The position numbers and the translations under genes were made by a program. Shown piece by piece: positions 26,083 through 35,131 of a DNA stretch of 64,000 nt (position 1 is the first letter of the stretch; each line of letters begins with the position of its first letter). The stretch covers positions 1 through 64,000 of the forward strand of contig JBOFGS010000018.1 of assembly GCA_051649245.1 (NCBI GenBank). The letters run 5' to 3'. A model generated the notes under the pieces. That model made no database searches and was not told the DNA's origin. It was given only the letters and a program-made list of their open reading frames with translations. The stretch comes from Brevinema_A sp051649245 (lineage in GTDB: Bacteria > Spirochaetota > Brevinematia > Brevinematales > Brevinemataceae).

Positions 26083-26111
26083 TTGACATCTTTATTTTAT
26101 ACATGTATAAT
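26083..26111 (+). promoter_or_regulatory. Consensus sigma-70-type promoter
   Basis: TTGACA (26083-26088), a 17-bp spacer and TATAAT (26106-26111): both hexamers are exact consensus. The start point would be near 26118, giving a leader of about 200 nt before the transporter gene. Confidence 0.75.
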
Positions 26112-26215
26112 AAATGAATCAATTTCATATGGTGGTTGAAATGACCAATCTTAGATCATTCATGATGTTCAAATATTTATTCTATTTTTATAGTGTTGTA
26201 TATAATATATTAGAT

Positions 26216-26276
26216 AATCTCTATTATTATGATTAATTATTTATATGGTTAATCGTGATAATAGAGATTTTTTTTT
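26216..26276 (+). terminator. Leader terminator (attenuator) upstream of the nucleoside transporter
   Basis: A long stem (26216-26236 with 26249-26269, about 21 bp with one or two mismatches) and a 12-nt loop, followed by seven or more T residues. It lies between a strong promoter and the gene on the same strand, 43 bp before the ATG, so it should control read-through. Confidence 0.65.
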
Positions 26277-26319
26277 AACCCTTTAAAAAAATAAAATATC
26301 ATAATAATAGAGGAGAAAA

Positions 26320-27915
26320 ATGATGAGATTTATGGGGATTTTAGGGATTTTATTTTTTGTGGGAATATCGATTGTATTTTCAAAAAATAGAAAGGCGATT
26401 AATTGGAGGACAGTATCATGGGGTTTAGGATTACAGATATTGTTTGCATTTATTCTGCTAGGAAATAATATTCTTTCATTCATTGCGTCAGGTTTATTAC
26501 TTGCGTTGATTTTTGTATATATAGCATGCACACATCAAAAAACATTTACATTTCTATCCACTGTTCCAACATATGTTTTAAGTGCAATTGCGATTCTAAA
26601 ACTAGCTGTTATTATTGCGATAGGGTACTTTATGGGAACCACGGTATATGATGATGGTGTTACGAGAGCTACTATTACTCCTATTATTAATATCCTGTGG
26701 ATTTTGTTTGTTATCAGCTGTATTCTTCATAAATATATTGCTAAAACAAAATTTGGTAAGCTGCCAATCAATTCTTCTATTTTTCTATTCAATGTTGCTT
26801 TGTCTTTTGGTGGAACAATTGCTTTAGCTGTGGCAACTAATTTTCAAGAAGGGACAATGTATCATCATTTATCTCAATTGTCTATTTCTTTTGGAGATTT
26901 TCTAACAATTCCAACTGCAGCAGGTGCAAGCTTTGTTTATGGTCCTTTGGCTGACATCGGTGCCAGTGGATTTATCTTCTTTATTCAGGTATTATCTGCC
27001 ATTGTGTTTTTCTCTGCATTTATTTCTATTCTTTATTATGTTGGGATTGTTCAGGTTTTTATTACTGAAATTGCAAAATTTATGCGTTGGACAATGAAAA
27101 CATCCGGTGCAGAGACATTATCATGTTCAGCAAATGTTTTTGTTGGTCAAACAGAGGCTCCGGTGTTGATTAAACCATTTGTACCTGATATGACAGATTC
27201 TGAGCTTCATGCCATTATGACCGCAGGTTTTGCAACAATATCTGGAGCTGTTTTTGCAGGATTTGTGGCTTCAGGAATTAATGCAAGTTATTTAATCGGA
27301 GCAAGTACCATGAGTGCTCCTGCAGCGTTGATGATCTCAAAAATTTGGTATCCAGAAACAAAACATTCTGTCACAGAAGGTGATACAGCAATTCCACAAA
27401 TTAAAACATCCGATAGTCTTGTAGGTGCAGCTGCGGTAGGTACTTCTGATGGTATTCAACTTGCTATTAATGTTGGTGGGATGTTGTTGTCATTTATTGC
27501 ATTGATTAAATTACTTAATCTTGGTATAGACTTTGTTTTTCCAGGAGTTACACTTGAGATTATCCTTGCACAAATCTTTCAATATCTTGCTATTATTATG
27601 GGTGTCCCTATGCAAGATATTCATAATGTCGGAACATTGTTAGGATTAAAAGTAGCTATTAATGAATTTGTGGCTTACTCACATCTTGCTGATTTAATCA
27701 AACAAGGTATGTTAACTCAAAAATCTCAAGTTATTGCAACATATGCTCTTTGTGGTTTTGCAAACTTTTCATCTATTGCCATTCAAGTAGGAGGACTTTC
27801 TTATCTTGCCCCAAATCGTCGTGATGATATCGCTCGATTAGGTTTTACCGCAATGGTTGCTGGTGCTTTTGCTTCATGGTTGACAGCATGTATTGCAGGT
27901 ATTTTATTAGGATAA
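26320..27915 (+). CDS. Concentrative nucleoside transporter (NupC/CNT family)
   Basis: A 531-residue polytopic membrane protein. CNT landmarks are clear: GAETLSCSANVFVGQTEAP followed by LIKPF, the MTAGFATISGAVFAGFV segment, GLKVAINEFVAYSHL and YALCGFANFSSIAIQVGGL. It imports nucleosides with an ion gradient. It is longer than the usual bacterial protein of about 400 residues, with extra hydrophobic segments at the N-terminus and an extended loop before the core. AGGAG precedes ATG codons at both 26320 and 26323, and either may be used. Uridine kinase follows after 3 bp, giving an uptake-and-phosphorylation unit. Confidence 0.9.
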   Translation: MMRFMGILGILFFVGISIVFSKNRKAINWRTVSWGLGLQILFAFILLGNNILSFIASGLLLALIFVYIACTHQKTFTFLSTVPTYVLSAIAILKLAVIIAIGYFMGTTVYDDGVTRATITPIINILWILFVISCILHKYIAKTKFGKLPINSSIFLFNVALSFGGTIALAVATNFQEGTMYHHLSQLSISFGDFLTIPTAAGASFVYGPLADIGASGFIFFIQVLSAIVFFSAFISILYYVGIVQVFITEIAKFMRWTMKTSGAETLSCSANVFVGQTEAPVLIKPFVPDMTDSELHAIMTAGFATISGAVFAGFVASGINASYLIGASTMSAPAALMISKIWYPETKHSVTEGDTAIPQIKTSDSLVGAAAVGTSDGIQLAINVGGMLLSFIALIKLLNLGIDFVFPGVTLEIILAQIFQYLAIIMGVPMQDIHNVGTLLGLKVAINEFVAYSHLADLIKQGMLTQKSQVIATYALCGFANFSSIAIQVGGLSYLAPNRRDDIARLGFTAMVAGAFASWLTACIAGILLG

Positions 27916-27918
27916 ATT

Positions 27919-28542
27919 ATGAACAAAAATATTATTATAGGGATTGCCGGTGGCACAGCTTCAGGAAAAACAACCATTGCTCATTCTATCGAAAAAGCGT
28001 TTTCTAGTGACGAAGTAGTTATTATCAAACAAGATAACTATTATAAATCTCAAGAACATTTGAGTGAATCAGAACGTGTGAACGTTGATTATGATCATCC
28101 GAATGCTTTTGATTTTGATCTACTTGTGGAACAAATGAGTCAACTAAAAAAATCACACCCTATTGAACAACCAAATTATGATTTTACCCAACACACACGT
28201 ATTGACAAAAAAACAATAGTGAATCCTGCAAAAGTTATTATTATTGAAGGTATTTTGGTCTTTGCTGATCTTAGATTAACTAATTTAATGGATATTAAAG
28301 TGTTTGTCGATACAGAAGCCGATCTTCGTTTTATCAGACGTCTCTTAAGAGATACTACAGAACGAGGTCGAACAATTCAGCAATCTATTACTCAATATAT
28401 CGAAACAGCAAAACCTGGTCATGATCGTTTTATCGAACCATCAAAAAAAATGGCAGATCTTATCATCCCTTATACTATTCATAATACAGTTGCTATTAAT
28501 ATGCTCATTGATAAGGTTAGGTATATTATCCAACAACATTGA
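27919..28542 (+). CDS. udk: Uridine kinase
   Basis: A 207-residue uridine/cytidine kinase that makes UMP or CMP from nucleosides with ATP or GTP. The Walker A loop is GIAGGTASGKTT near the N-terminus. KQDNYYK and NYDHPNAFDFDLL-type segments (VDYDHPNAFDFDLL), YDFTQHTR and IIIEGILVF are standard family motifs, and RFIRRLLRDTTERGRT is the lid region. Length is normal. It follows the nucleoside transporter by 3 bp, so the two act together in pyrimidine salvage. Confidence 0.95.
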   Translation: MNKNIIIGIAGGTASGKTTIAHSIEKAFSSDEVVIIKQDNYYKSQEHLSESERVNVDYDHPNAFDFDLLVEQMSQLKKSHPIEQPNYDFTQHTRIDKKTIVNPAKVIIIEGILVFADLRLTNLMDIKVFVDTEADLRFIRRLLRDTTERGRTIQQSITQYIETAKPGHDRFIEPSKKMADLIIPYTIHNTVAINMLIDKVRYIIQQH

Positions 28543-28554
28543 CAATCATCTGAA

Positions 28555-28593
28555 AAATAAAAAACAGCACATATTAAGTGCTGTTTTTTATTT
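28555..28593 (+). terminator. Intrinsic terminator after udk
   Basis: A perfect 16-bp stem (28555-28570 with 28578-28593), CAGCAC/GTGCTG core, with a T-rich descending arm. Confidence 0.85.
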
Positions 28594-28695
28594 GTAATAA
28601 GATAAAAATTTTGTTATAATTTAAATGTTATTCAAATGTTTAATTTATTTTGTGTAAAATAAACACAATAACAATATAAAATAAGGATATTATTT

Positions 28696-29529
28696 ATGAT
28701 ACTAAGAATTTTGTGCAGTGTCTTTTTTTTTATGAGTAGTTGTGCAGTCTTTCCTCCAACGCTCGAAAAAAGTGATGATGTGTACCTTTATCAAGGAAAA
28801 GAACGTGTCATTGTTTCTTTTACCACAGATCCCTCAAAAGAAACTCTTCTTACAACAGCAAAGGCAATACAGTTTTTATTATCTCACTTACCTGAAGAGC
28901 TTTCTCAAGCTCAGTTTCTTGTAGAAGGACTGACTGGTGAATTTTTTGTAGATTTCTTTATGATTGCTGATCATATGTTGTTAACGACATCATTATATCA
29001 TAATAAAATGTTTATTTATGCCTATATTTCTTCATTGTATCAAGAATTTATGATCAAACAAAAAAAATACTCTTTTATTCCTATTCAGGATTTGGAATTA
29101 CTGATAGGACAACAACATTCAGCTAAGTATGATGATGTTTTATTTAAATTTGCTGTACAATATGCTGTCGATGATATCTATTTTGTTTCTGTTTTGGAAT
29201 TATTAGAACGTTCCAATCGTTATTTTTTCCCAAAGAATACTTCTAGTGAGTTATTTAAAATATTAATTTTTCCTGAAATTTTAACATTTTGGAATTATAT
29301 GGAATTTCGTTTTGGAAAACAAATGCTGTTGGAATTCTCTAAAAACCAATATACTCCTGAAGATTTTCATGTTGTATTTGGTGAAAAAGTATCTGATATT
29401 GAAAATTCTTATGTGAAGATCTTATCGAATAATATTCAAAAAACATCATTGACTAATATCCAAGATAAGCTCACTAATATATTAGGATTGTATATGTCAG
29501 GAACAAAAAAGAGTTTAATGTCAGAGTAA
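28696..29529 (+). CDS. Lipoprotein of unknown function upstream of sppA
   Basis: A 277-residue protein. The short signal peptide ends in MSSC (Cys16). The mature protein appears mostly helical, with conserved-looking segments such as LTTAKAIQFLLSHLPEELSQ and AVQYAVDDIYFVSVLELLE and many aromatics. It has no metal-binding HExxH or other catalytic signature. It sits 28 bp before sppA on the same strand and may be co-transcribed with it. The start has AAGGATA upstream. No family was recognised. Confidence 0.65.
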   Translation: MILRILCSVFFFMSSCAVFPPTLEKSDDVYLYQGKERVIVSFTTDPSKETLLTTAKAIQFLLSHLPEELSQAQFLVEGLTGEFFVDFFMIADHMLLTTSLYHNKMFIYAYISSLYQEFMIKQKKYSFIPIQDLELLIGQQHSAKYDDVLFKFAVQYAVDDIYFVSVLELLERSNRYFFPKNTSSELFKILIFPEILTFWNYMEFRFGKQMLLEFSKNQYTPEDFHVVFGEKVSDIENSYVKILSNNIQKTSLTNIQDKLTNILGLYMSGTKKSLMSE

Positions 29530-29557
29530 AAAAAATATAAAATAAAGGAGAATTAAC

Positions 29558-30523
29558 ATGAAAAAAAATGTCCTCATTACATTATGTATATTATATGTGC
29601 TAGGATTGGTTTCTGCGATTGTTGCCATTGGTTTAGGCAATAAACAATCAAATACTGTTGCGAAACACCCTCTAAATTCTATCTCAAATCTTTCTAAGAA
29701 GCAATCAATAATTGGAGTGATCAATATCGATACACCAATTAGTTTTACATCAAAAGGTGGTGGATTTCTGCCAACGCCTGCAGGTGCTGATTTTTGGTTG
29801 AATCAGATGAAAGTTGCTGAAACAAATCAACAAATCAAAGCCGTTCTGATTAAGGTAAACACACCTGGTGGTGCCGTAGGAGCATCTCAAGAACTTTATG
29901 CAGCCGTCCAAAAAATCCAAAAAGCTGGTAAACCAGTTGTGGTGAGTGTAAGTGATATCTCTGCATCAGGTGGATACTATGCTACGGCAAGTGCTGATCG
30001 TATTTTTGCTAATGGAGGATCTATTGTTGGTAGCATTGGTGTGATTATGCAAGGTATTGAATACTCGGAACTTCTTACCAAAATTGGTGTGAAAGCAAAT
30101 GTTATTAAAAGTGGTAATAATAAAGATCTTTTGTCTCCTTTCCATGCAATGTCTGAAGAACAAAAAAATCTTTTGACAACCAGTGTGCTTGATGCCTATG
30201 ATCAATTTATTGCTGTTGTATCTCAAGGAAGAAAAATGCCTCTTGATAAACTTAAACCCTTAGCGGATGGACGTATTTTTACTGGGAGACAGGCATTGGA
30301 AGAAGGTTTGATTGATGAGCTTGGTACATTTGATGATGCTGTATCATATACCAAAAAAACATTTGAATTGGAAGATGCTGATGTTACGGAAGTATCAGTT
30401 CCTATGGCTCCTTTTAAATTTTCAGATATTTTGCCTCTTGCAAAGGTTTCTACTCCAAAAATCGAACTGTCATTGAATCCCTCTTCTTTTTCTTCTCCTA
30501 TTTTGTACTTATATCAATATTAG
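29558..30523 (+). CDS. sppA: Signal peptide peptidase SppA (S49 family)
   Basis: A 321-residue membrane-anchored serine protease that clears cleaved signal peptides. An N-terminal anchor (about 5-27) is followed by the S49 domain with NTPGGAVGASQELY, the catalytic serine in ISASGGYYAT (Ser137) and the general-base lysine in KSGNNKD (Lys189). The 52-residue spacing equals that of the B. subtilis enzyme. FTGRQALEEGLIDELG is the conserved C-terminal segment. Length fits the short, single-domain type. AAAGGAG precedes the start. Confidence 0.92.
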   Translation: MKKNVLITLCILYVLGLVSAIVAIGLGNKQSNTVAKHPLNSISNLSKKQSIIGVINIDTPISFTSKGGGFLPTPAGADFWLNQMKVAETNQQIKAVLIKVNTPGGAVGASQELYAAVQKIQKAGKPVVVSVSDISASGGYYATASADRIFANGGSIVGSIGVIMQGIEYSELLTKIGVKANVIKSGNNKDLLSPFHAMSEEQKNLLTTSVLDAYDQFIAVVSQGRKMPLDKLKPLADGRIFTGRQALEEGLIDELGTFDDAVSYTKKTFELEDADVTEVSVPMAPFKFSDILPLAKVSTPKIELSLNPSSFSSPILYLYQY

Positions 30524-30532
30524 GGGATAGAT

Positions 30533-31081
30533 ATGATTATAGCAATATGGAAAAGTTTAGGATTGTTTTATGAACCTCGAAAAACAATCACAAAATTATT
30601 ACAATATTCTCCAAATTATTTATTAAAAATGGGCATTATATTGTCCTTTGTAGCACTCTTGGCTACAAATATTGGTTCTATGTTAGATCGTGGAATCTTA
30701 TCGTCTATGATTTTACTTAAATTTGTTCCTTATTATGTGTTAAGTTTTATCTTTTTAAGCATTACTATTTGTATCTATGCCATCAATCATTCTCCTGTTA
30801 GTATCAATAAAATATTGGGTATTTATTTATTAATGGATTTTCCTTTTATTGTAGTCTTTCCTTTGATGATGATAGGCTTTGGTATTCAATTTATCTCTCC
30901 ATTGATTGGTATTTTAATTATATTGGTTCATTTTTATAGTTTTTATCTTAAATTATTATCTTTATCATTAGCACTAAATCTTTCGATATCAAAATTAGTT
31001 CTCTTAATATTGATCCCTTTTGTATTTTTATTAGTATCTTCTATCATAGGAATTTTTGAGTTGATTCAATATTTTTTCTAA
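30533..31081 (+). CDS. Yip1-like polytopic membrane protein
   Basis: A 182-residue protein with about five hydrophobic segments. The N-terminal SLGLFYEPRKTITKLLQ followed by membrane helices resembles bacterial Yip1-domain proteins, where a P-x-x-T/F motif precedes the first helix. It lies 9 bp after sppA and just before lptF, so it is probably part of the same operon. A role in envelope homeostasis is possible but not shown by the sequence. Confidence 0.5.
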   Translation: MIIAIWKSLGLFYEPRKTITKLLQYSPNYLLKMGIILSFVALLATNIGSMLDRGILSSMILLKFVPYYVLSFIFLSITICIYAINHSPVSINKILGIYLLMDFPFIVVFPLMMIGFGIQFISPLIGILIILVHFYSFYLKLLSLSLALNLSISKLVLLILIPFVFLLVSSIIGIFELIQYFF

Positions 31082-31099
31082 GGATGAATAAATAACTGA

Positions 31100-32518
31100 A
31101 TGCATACGTTTATCAAATTTCTCTACACTCAATTTTTAACGGTACTTGACCGTTATTTTTACTCTCAACTATTTGTCAATTACTTGATTGGATTATCGTT
31201 TTTTTCCTCAATTATCATGATCAACGAATTATATTATATTATTCGTTATTATTTTGAGCAAAACGTTCCTTTATATCATGTCTTAAGTATGATGGGAGCT
31301 TTGATTCCGTTTTTGATTTCTTTTTCAGTGCCATTTGGTGTTCTTCCTGCATATTTGCTCCTATTAGGAAAACTATCTCAAGACAGTGAACTTGTTTCGA
31401 TGCGTGCGTGTGGTATTTCGCAAGGACGTATTATGTCGCCGGGAATTGTTTTTGGTGTTATGATTATGCTTTTTGCCTATAATTTTAAAAATACTATTGA
31501 AACAAGTTCTAATGCTTACTATCTTCAACTTAAAGCAAAAGTGCTTGCACAAAAACCTGTTATCCAACTTCTTGATAATGTCTTTTTGAATATTGGTTCT
31601 GTACAAATTAGCTTTTCACGGACTGGTTTAGTAGAAGGCAGTGAAGAAGTCCTTTATGATGTTTATGCTGTTGATGTTAAAAATAGACGCACAATTAGGT
31701 CTAAAGAAGGTCGTATCTATGTAGATCCAGATAATCCTGAGCATTATATCATGAAATTTCTAGATGGTGATTTGAACCAAATAAACTATGTGACAAACAA
31801 TCAAAATAAAACAAATACAACAAATCAAAATACTAATCTTTCAAATCAACAATCACTGAATTCTGATACAGTTGTGAGAGAAGAGTTTTATTTGTCGTCA
31901 TTTGGAGTAATGACCTTGCATAATTATGTCTGGCTTCCTGGTGACGGTTATTTTAGAGGCCCTGATACCATGACTTATAAAGAGCTTGTTCAAGATATTG
32001 AAGAAAATGAAGAAAATAAAACAAATATAAGATCCTTCAAAGAAATTCAAAGTAATAAAAATGTTATGGATCAACTATTTTATTTTAGTAAATATTTTCC
32101 TGAAATTTTATATGCTCAAACAGAAGATCAAGACGATTTAATCGCAACAAAAGAATTTTATAATGAGCAGTTTGATCTTATTCAAATAGCTCGTAATAAT
32201 CTAGGGTTTTTATTAACAGAAGCACGTTCGGAGTTACCAAATTATGAACTTATGAAACTATATGACAAGATTGTTCTTCCTGTATCAGCATTAATCTTTG
32301 CTATTTTATGTCTACCTCTTGGTATGTTTTCTGCACGAAGTGGTCGAGGAGAAGGTCTTAGTATTAGTTTGGTTGTGGTTCTGATATTTTATGGTTTTAA
32401 ATCTGCGATTGAAAATATGATTTCTCAAAATAAACTGCCACCAGAAATGATTTGGTTACCCACATTATTTTTTGCTGTAGTTGCGTCAGTATTATATATT
32501 AGGAAGGTCAATGAGTAG
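31100..32518 (+). CDS. lptF: LptF-type lipid exporter permease (YjgP/YjgQ family)
   Basis: A 472-residue inner-membrane permease. The N-terminal membrane segments contain LIPFLISFSVPFGVLPAYLLLLGKLSQDSELVSMRACGIS, the family hallmark with the coupling-helix region (given here as the pattern L.QDSEL.SMRACGIS). A large periplasmic jellyroll region (about 150-370) follows, and then three C-terminal helices. It forms a pair with the next gene, which it overlaps by 8 bp. LptF and LptG with LptB drive lipopolysaccharide-type lipid transport in other diderms. The exported lipid in this spirochaete is unknown. Confidence 0.82.
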   Translation: MHTFIKFLYTQFLTVLDRYFYSQLFVNYLIGLSFFSSIIMINELYYIIRYYFEQNVPLYHVLSMMGALIPFLISFSVPFGVLPAYLLLLGKLSQDSELVSMRACGISQGRIMSPGIVFGVMIMLFAYNFKNTIETSSNAYYLQLKAKVLAQKPVIQLLDNVFLNIGSVQISFSRTGLVEGSEEVLYDVYAVDVKNRRTIRSKEGRIYVDPDNPEHYIMKFLDGDLNQINYVTNNQNKTNTTNQNTNLSNQQSLNSDTVVREEFYLSSFGVMTLHNYVWLPGDGYFRGPDTMTYKELVQDIEENEENKTNIRSFKEIQSNKNVMDQLFYFSKYFPEILYAQTEDQDDLIATKEFYNEQFDLIQIARNNLGFLLTEARSELPNYELMKLYDKIVLPVSALIFAILCLPLGMFSARSGRGEGLSISLVVVLIFYGFKSAIENMISQNKLPPEMIWLPTLFFAVVASVLYIRKVNE

Positions 32519-33950
32519 TATTAAAACATCAATAAAACAAATAAAAAATATGTTTTCAAAATTTATATCTCAATTAATCAATCCACCCACACAAGATGTT
32601 CATTATCGGAGAGTTCATTGGTATGATATAATTATTGAGACGATAACAGATTTATTTCGCTTTTTTAGTGGTCTATTTAAGACATTTTTCTTCTTCTTTC
32701 ATAAAGATCGTTTTGTCAGTAACATGCGAATGCTTCGCTGGAATAAACTTGATTCTTATATTATGAAACAGTTTTTATTTTCTATGATAGGATCAATTAC
32801 GTTGTTTGTATCGATTTATGAAATGTCTCAAATCTTCCAAGATATGCGTCGTTTACCTGATGATGTTGATAGGTATTATTTGAATTTACATTATTGGAAT
32901 ACTGTTCCTTATTGGACTTTTATCCTGCAACCTTTTGGTTTTTTATTTGCAACAGCTTATGTCTTGAGTCGTCTTTCTGCAAGTAGAGAGATGGTAGCGA
33001 TGGTAAGTACAGGAACAAGTATTTATCGTCTTACATTTTATATGCTTTTGTTGTCAGTTTTATATTATATTTTTATTGTTACTTTTTTGATGAATAATTT
33101 TATTCTACCAAGCTATCAAAACTCGTTTATTTATAGGCGTGTTGCTTTAAAACAAGCTAAACTTGGTGAACTGAGTTTTTTAAATGATAATAAAGACTTT
33201 ACGATTTTCGGAAAAAATCAATTATTGTACCTTGGTTCTTACTACAATGCTACTGATAAATATATTGAAAATGCTACCATTGTACAGTATGAAGATCCTG
33301 ATAAGGTAGATACTTCTGAATTTACACCCTATGACTCAGAATCAGAATGGCTCTATACCAATAGAATTAAACTTGAATCTTTAAAAAATATTAGGGTTAA
33401 AGATAAACTGACTTTTAAACTCCGTATCGATGCGGAACGTTTGTACTGGAATACCAACACAGAGTCATGGGCAATCTCTAATGGAACTATTCGTTCGATT
33501 GAAGATGGTGGCAAAATTTTTATGTTAGAAGAAGTTGTCTATAAAACGATGCCGGACATCAATGATCCATATTGGTTTTTTGAGAAAAATTGGTATCCTA
33601 TTGATGCGATGACCGTTGAAGAAGGTCTTCGTCATATCCAAAAATTAAAACAATCAGGTCGCTCATACCATGCCGAACTTACCAAATATTATGCCAAAGA
33701 TGCATATCCTTTGGGATTAATTTTTGTTGTTATGGTGGGAATAGGGATTGTTAATATGGCTTCTAAAAAAGTTTCTGTACCTATTAATAGTGCTATTAGT
33801 ATGGCATTATTTATTATCTATTATTTAATGTATACCTCATTCTTAGGTATGGCCGGACGAGGTGATGTAACTCCTATTGTTGGTGGATTTGGTGGAAGTA
33901 TTATTTTTGGAGTTTTGGCTTTGATTCTCTATGCAAAATCAACAACATAA
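32511..33950 (+). CDS. lptG: LptG-type lipid exporter permease (YjgP/YjgQ family)
   Basis: A 479-residue partner permease. I start at 32511 (AGGAAGG just upstream); the longer frame begins at 32481 inside lptF. The N-terminal 85 residues are a cytoplasmic extension, unusual for the family. Then come YIMKQFLFSMIGSITLFVSI and SRLSASREMVAMVSTGTS, matching the coupling motif of LptG, a periplasmic jellyroll, and C-terminal helices ending FGGSIIFGVLALILYAKS. Translational coupling with lptF supports a heterodimer. It ends at the terminator at 33949-33985. Confidence 0.82.
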   Translation: MSSIKTSIKQIKNMFSKFISQLINPPTQDVHYRRVHWYDIIIETITDLFRFFSGLFKTFFFFFHKDRFVSNMRMLRWNKLDSYIMKQFLFSMIGSITLFVSIYEMSQIFQDMRRLPDDVDRYYLNLHYWNTVPYWTFILQPFGFLFATAYVLSRLSASREMVAMVSTGTSIYRLTFYMLLLSVLYYIFIVTFLMNNFILPSYQNSFIYRRVALKQAKLGELSFLNDNKDFTIFGKNQLLYLGSYYNATDKYIENATIVQYEDPDKVDTSEFTPYDSESEWLYTNRIKLESLKNIRVKDKLTFKLRIDAERLYWNTNTESWAISNGTIRSIEDGGKIFMLEEVVYKTMPDINDPYWFFEKNWYPIDAMTVEEGLRHIQKLKQSGRSYHAELTKYYAKDAYPLGLIFVVMVGIGIVNMASKKVSVPINSAISMALFIIYYLMYTSFLGMAGRGDVTPIVGGFGGSIIFGVLALILYAKSTT

Positions 33951-33985
33951 TAAAAAAACAAGGTTTTTTACCTTGTTTTTTTATT
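33949..33985. terminator. Bidirectional terminator between lptG and holB
   Basis: A perfect 15-bp stem (33949-33963 with 33971-33985) and a 7-nt loop, with A7 and T7 tracts in the arms. It overlaps the stop codons of both convergent genes. Confidence 0.85.
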
Positions 33986-35129
33986 GTATTTTAATAAGAG
34001 TTCGTGCTATTTCTAAAAATAACGGTGGTAACAGAGCATCAGCTTTGATAACGGAACGAGCGATTTGTCTTTGTGTATTTTGGATTAAATGTACAAACTC
34101 CTCCAATTCTGCTACGGTCGCTTTGGATAATGTTGAACTATATACACGATAGGACTCAACACGCAATGGAAGATTTAAACCTCGAAGTTGATTTTGTCGT
34201 ATGATAAATGCATCCTCAAAGCATAAAAGCAATTCTTCAAGAAAGAGTGTTGCTTGATTTTGTTTTGCAAGCGATTCTGTAAATTGTAAAAAATTAACGT
34301 TCTGATCTACTTGATTGACACAATGATTAAAAAAATGATCCAGTAATTGTTTTTTTATGGCAGATATTTTAAAGAGTGATTCTTTCATGATGTTGATGGT
34401 GGATATTGGATAGACGCCACTGCCTAAAAATGAAAGATCTGTTACATTGGGCATTGTGAAATTTATTTTTATGGTACGAGATAAGATTGTTTGAATAATA
34501 TTTTTTGTATTTTCTGCTGTGAGAATCACCCAATGATTAGGATGAGGTTCTTCTAATAACTTCAACGCTGCATTTTGGGTTGTCTCGTCTGCAGTATCAA
34601 AATCACCAAGAATACTGACTCGACCATGGTTGGAATGCACAGAATGAAAAGCAACAGCTTCACGAATGACATTAATAGGAATACCTGATTTTTTATCAAA
34701 AGATTCACATAAATTAATAAGCTGACTAATAAATTTTTGATCTACAGGAAATTGTTGAAGAGCAAGGTATTCATCAAATTGTTCTTTTATTGTTCCGAGT
34801 TTTGCACCTGTTGAAAGTGTTTCATCGATTTGTTTTGATATGTTGATCCGTCGTTGAAGAAGAAAAAGCCATTCCCAAGCTTCTCTTGAATGGGGCATTT
34901 TTGTTAAAAAAAATTCTGTTTTTAATGTAAAATGATCATTTCGAAAGCAAAAAAAATCACTGCTAGCCAAAGGATCTGTATTAAGAATATTTTTTGCAAA
35001 GTCAATTCCAGATGAAAATTTACCCCATCCTGTTTTTCCAATAAAAAGTAATGCTCTGCTTTGAGTCAAATCATGTTTACAAAATTTAATCAATTGCGAT
35101 GTTGCATTATTTGAAATTCTAAAACTCAT
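33981..35129 (-). CDS. holB: DNA polymerase III delta' subunit-like clamp-loader protein
   Basis: A 382-residue AAA+ clamp-loader protein. The N-terminal P-loop region is degenerate (FIGKTGWGKFSSG), as in delta'. A clear family segment follows: ILGDFDTADETTQNAALKLLEEPHPN, then TAENTKNIIQTILSRTIKI, matching the sensor-1 and SRC-type region of DnaX/HolB. The C-terminal collar-like helices are divergent. It starts 2 bp after recJ on the same strand, probably an operon of replication and repair genes. The call rests on the central motifs. Confidence 0.8.
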   Translation of the reverse strand: MSFRISNNATSQLIKFCKHDLTQSRALLFIGKTGWGKFSSGIDFAKNILNTDPLASSDFFCFRNDHFTLKTEFFLTKMPHSREAWEWLFLLQRRINISKQIDETLSTGAKLGTIKEQFDEYLALQQFPVDQKFISQLINLCESFDKKSGIPINVIREAVAFHSVHSNHGRVSILGDFDTADETTQNAALKLLEEPHPNHWVILTAENTKNIIQTILSRTIKINFTMPNVTDLSFLGSGVYPISTINIMKESLFKISAIKKQLLDHFFNHCVNQVDQNVNFLQFTESLAKQNQATLFLEELLLCFEDAFIIRQNQLRGLNLPLRVESYRVYSSTLSKATVAELEEFVHLIQNTQRQIARSVIKADALLPPLFLEIARTLIKIQ

Positions 35130-35131
35130 TG

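Larger units (their letters stand above)
25940..26319. other. 380-bp divergent gap between secA and the nucleoside transporter
   Basis: It holds the consensus promoter at 26083-26111, a leader of about 200 nt with a small hairpin potential near 26120-26150, and the leader terminator at 26216-26276. On the secA side no clear minus-strand promoter was picked. Confidence 0.5.
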
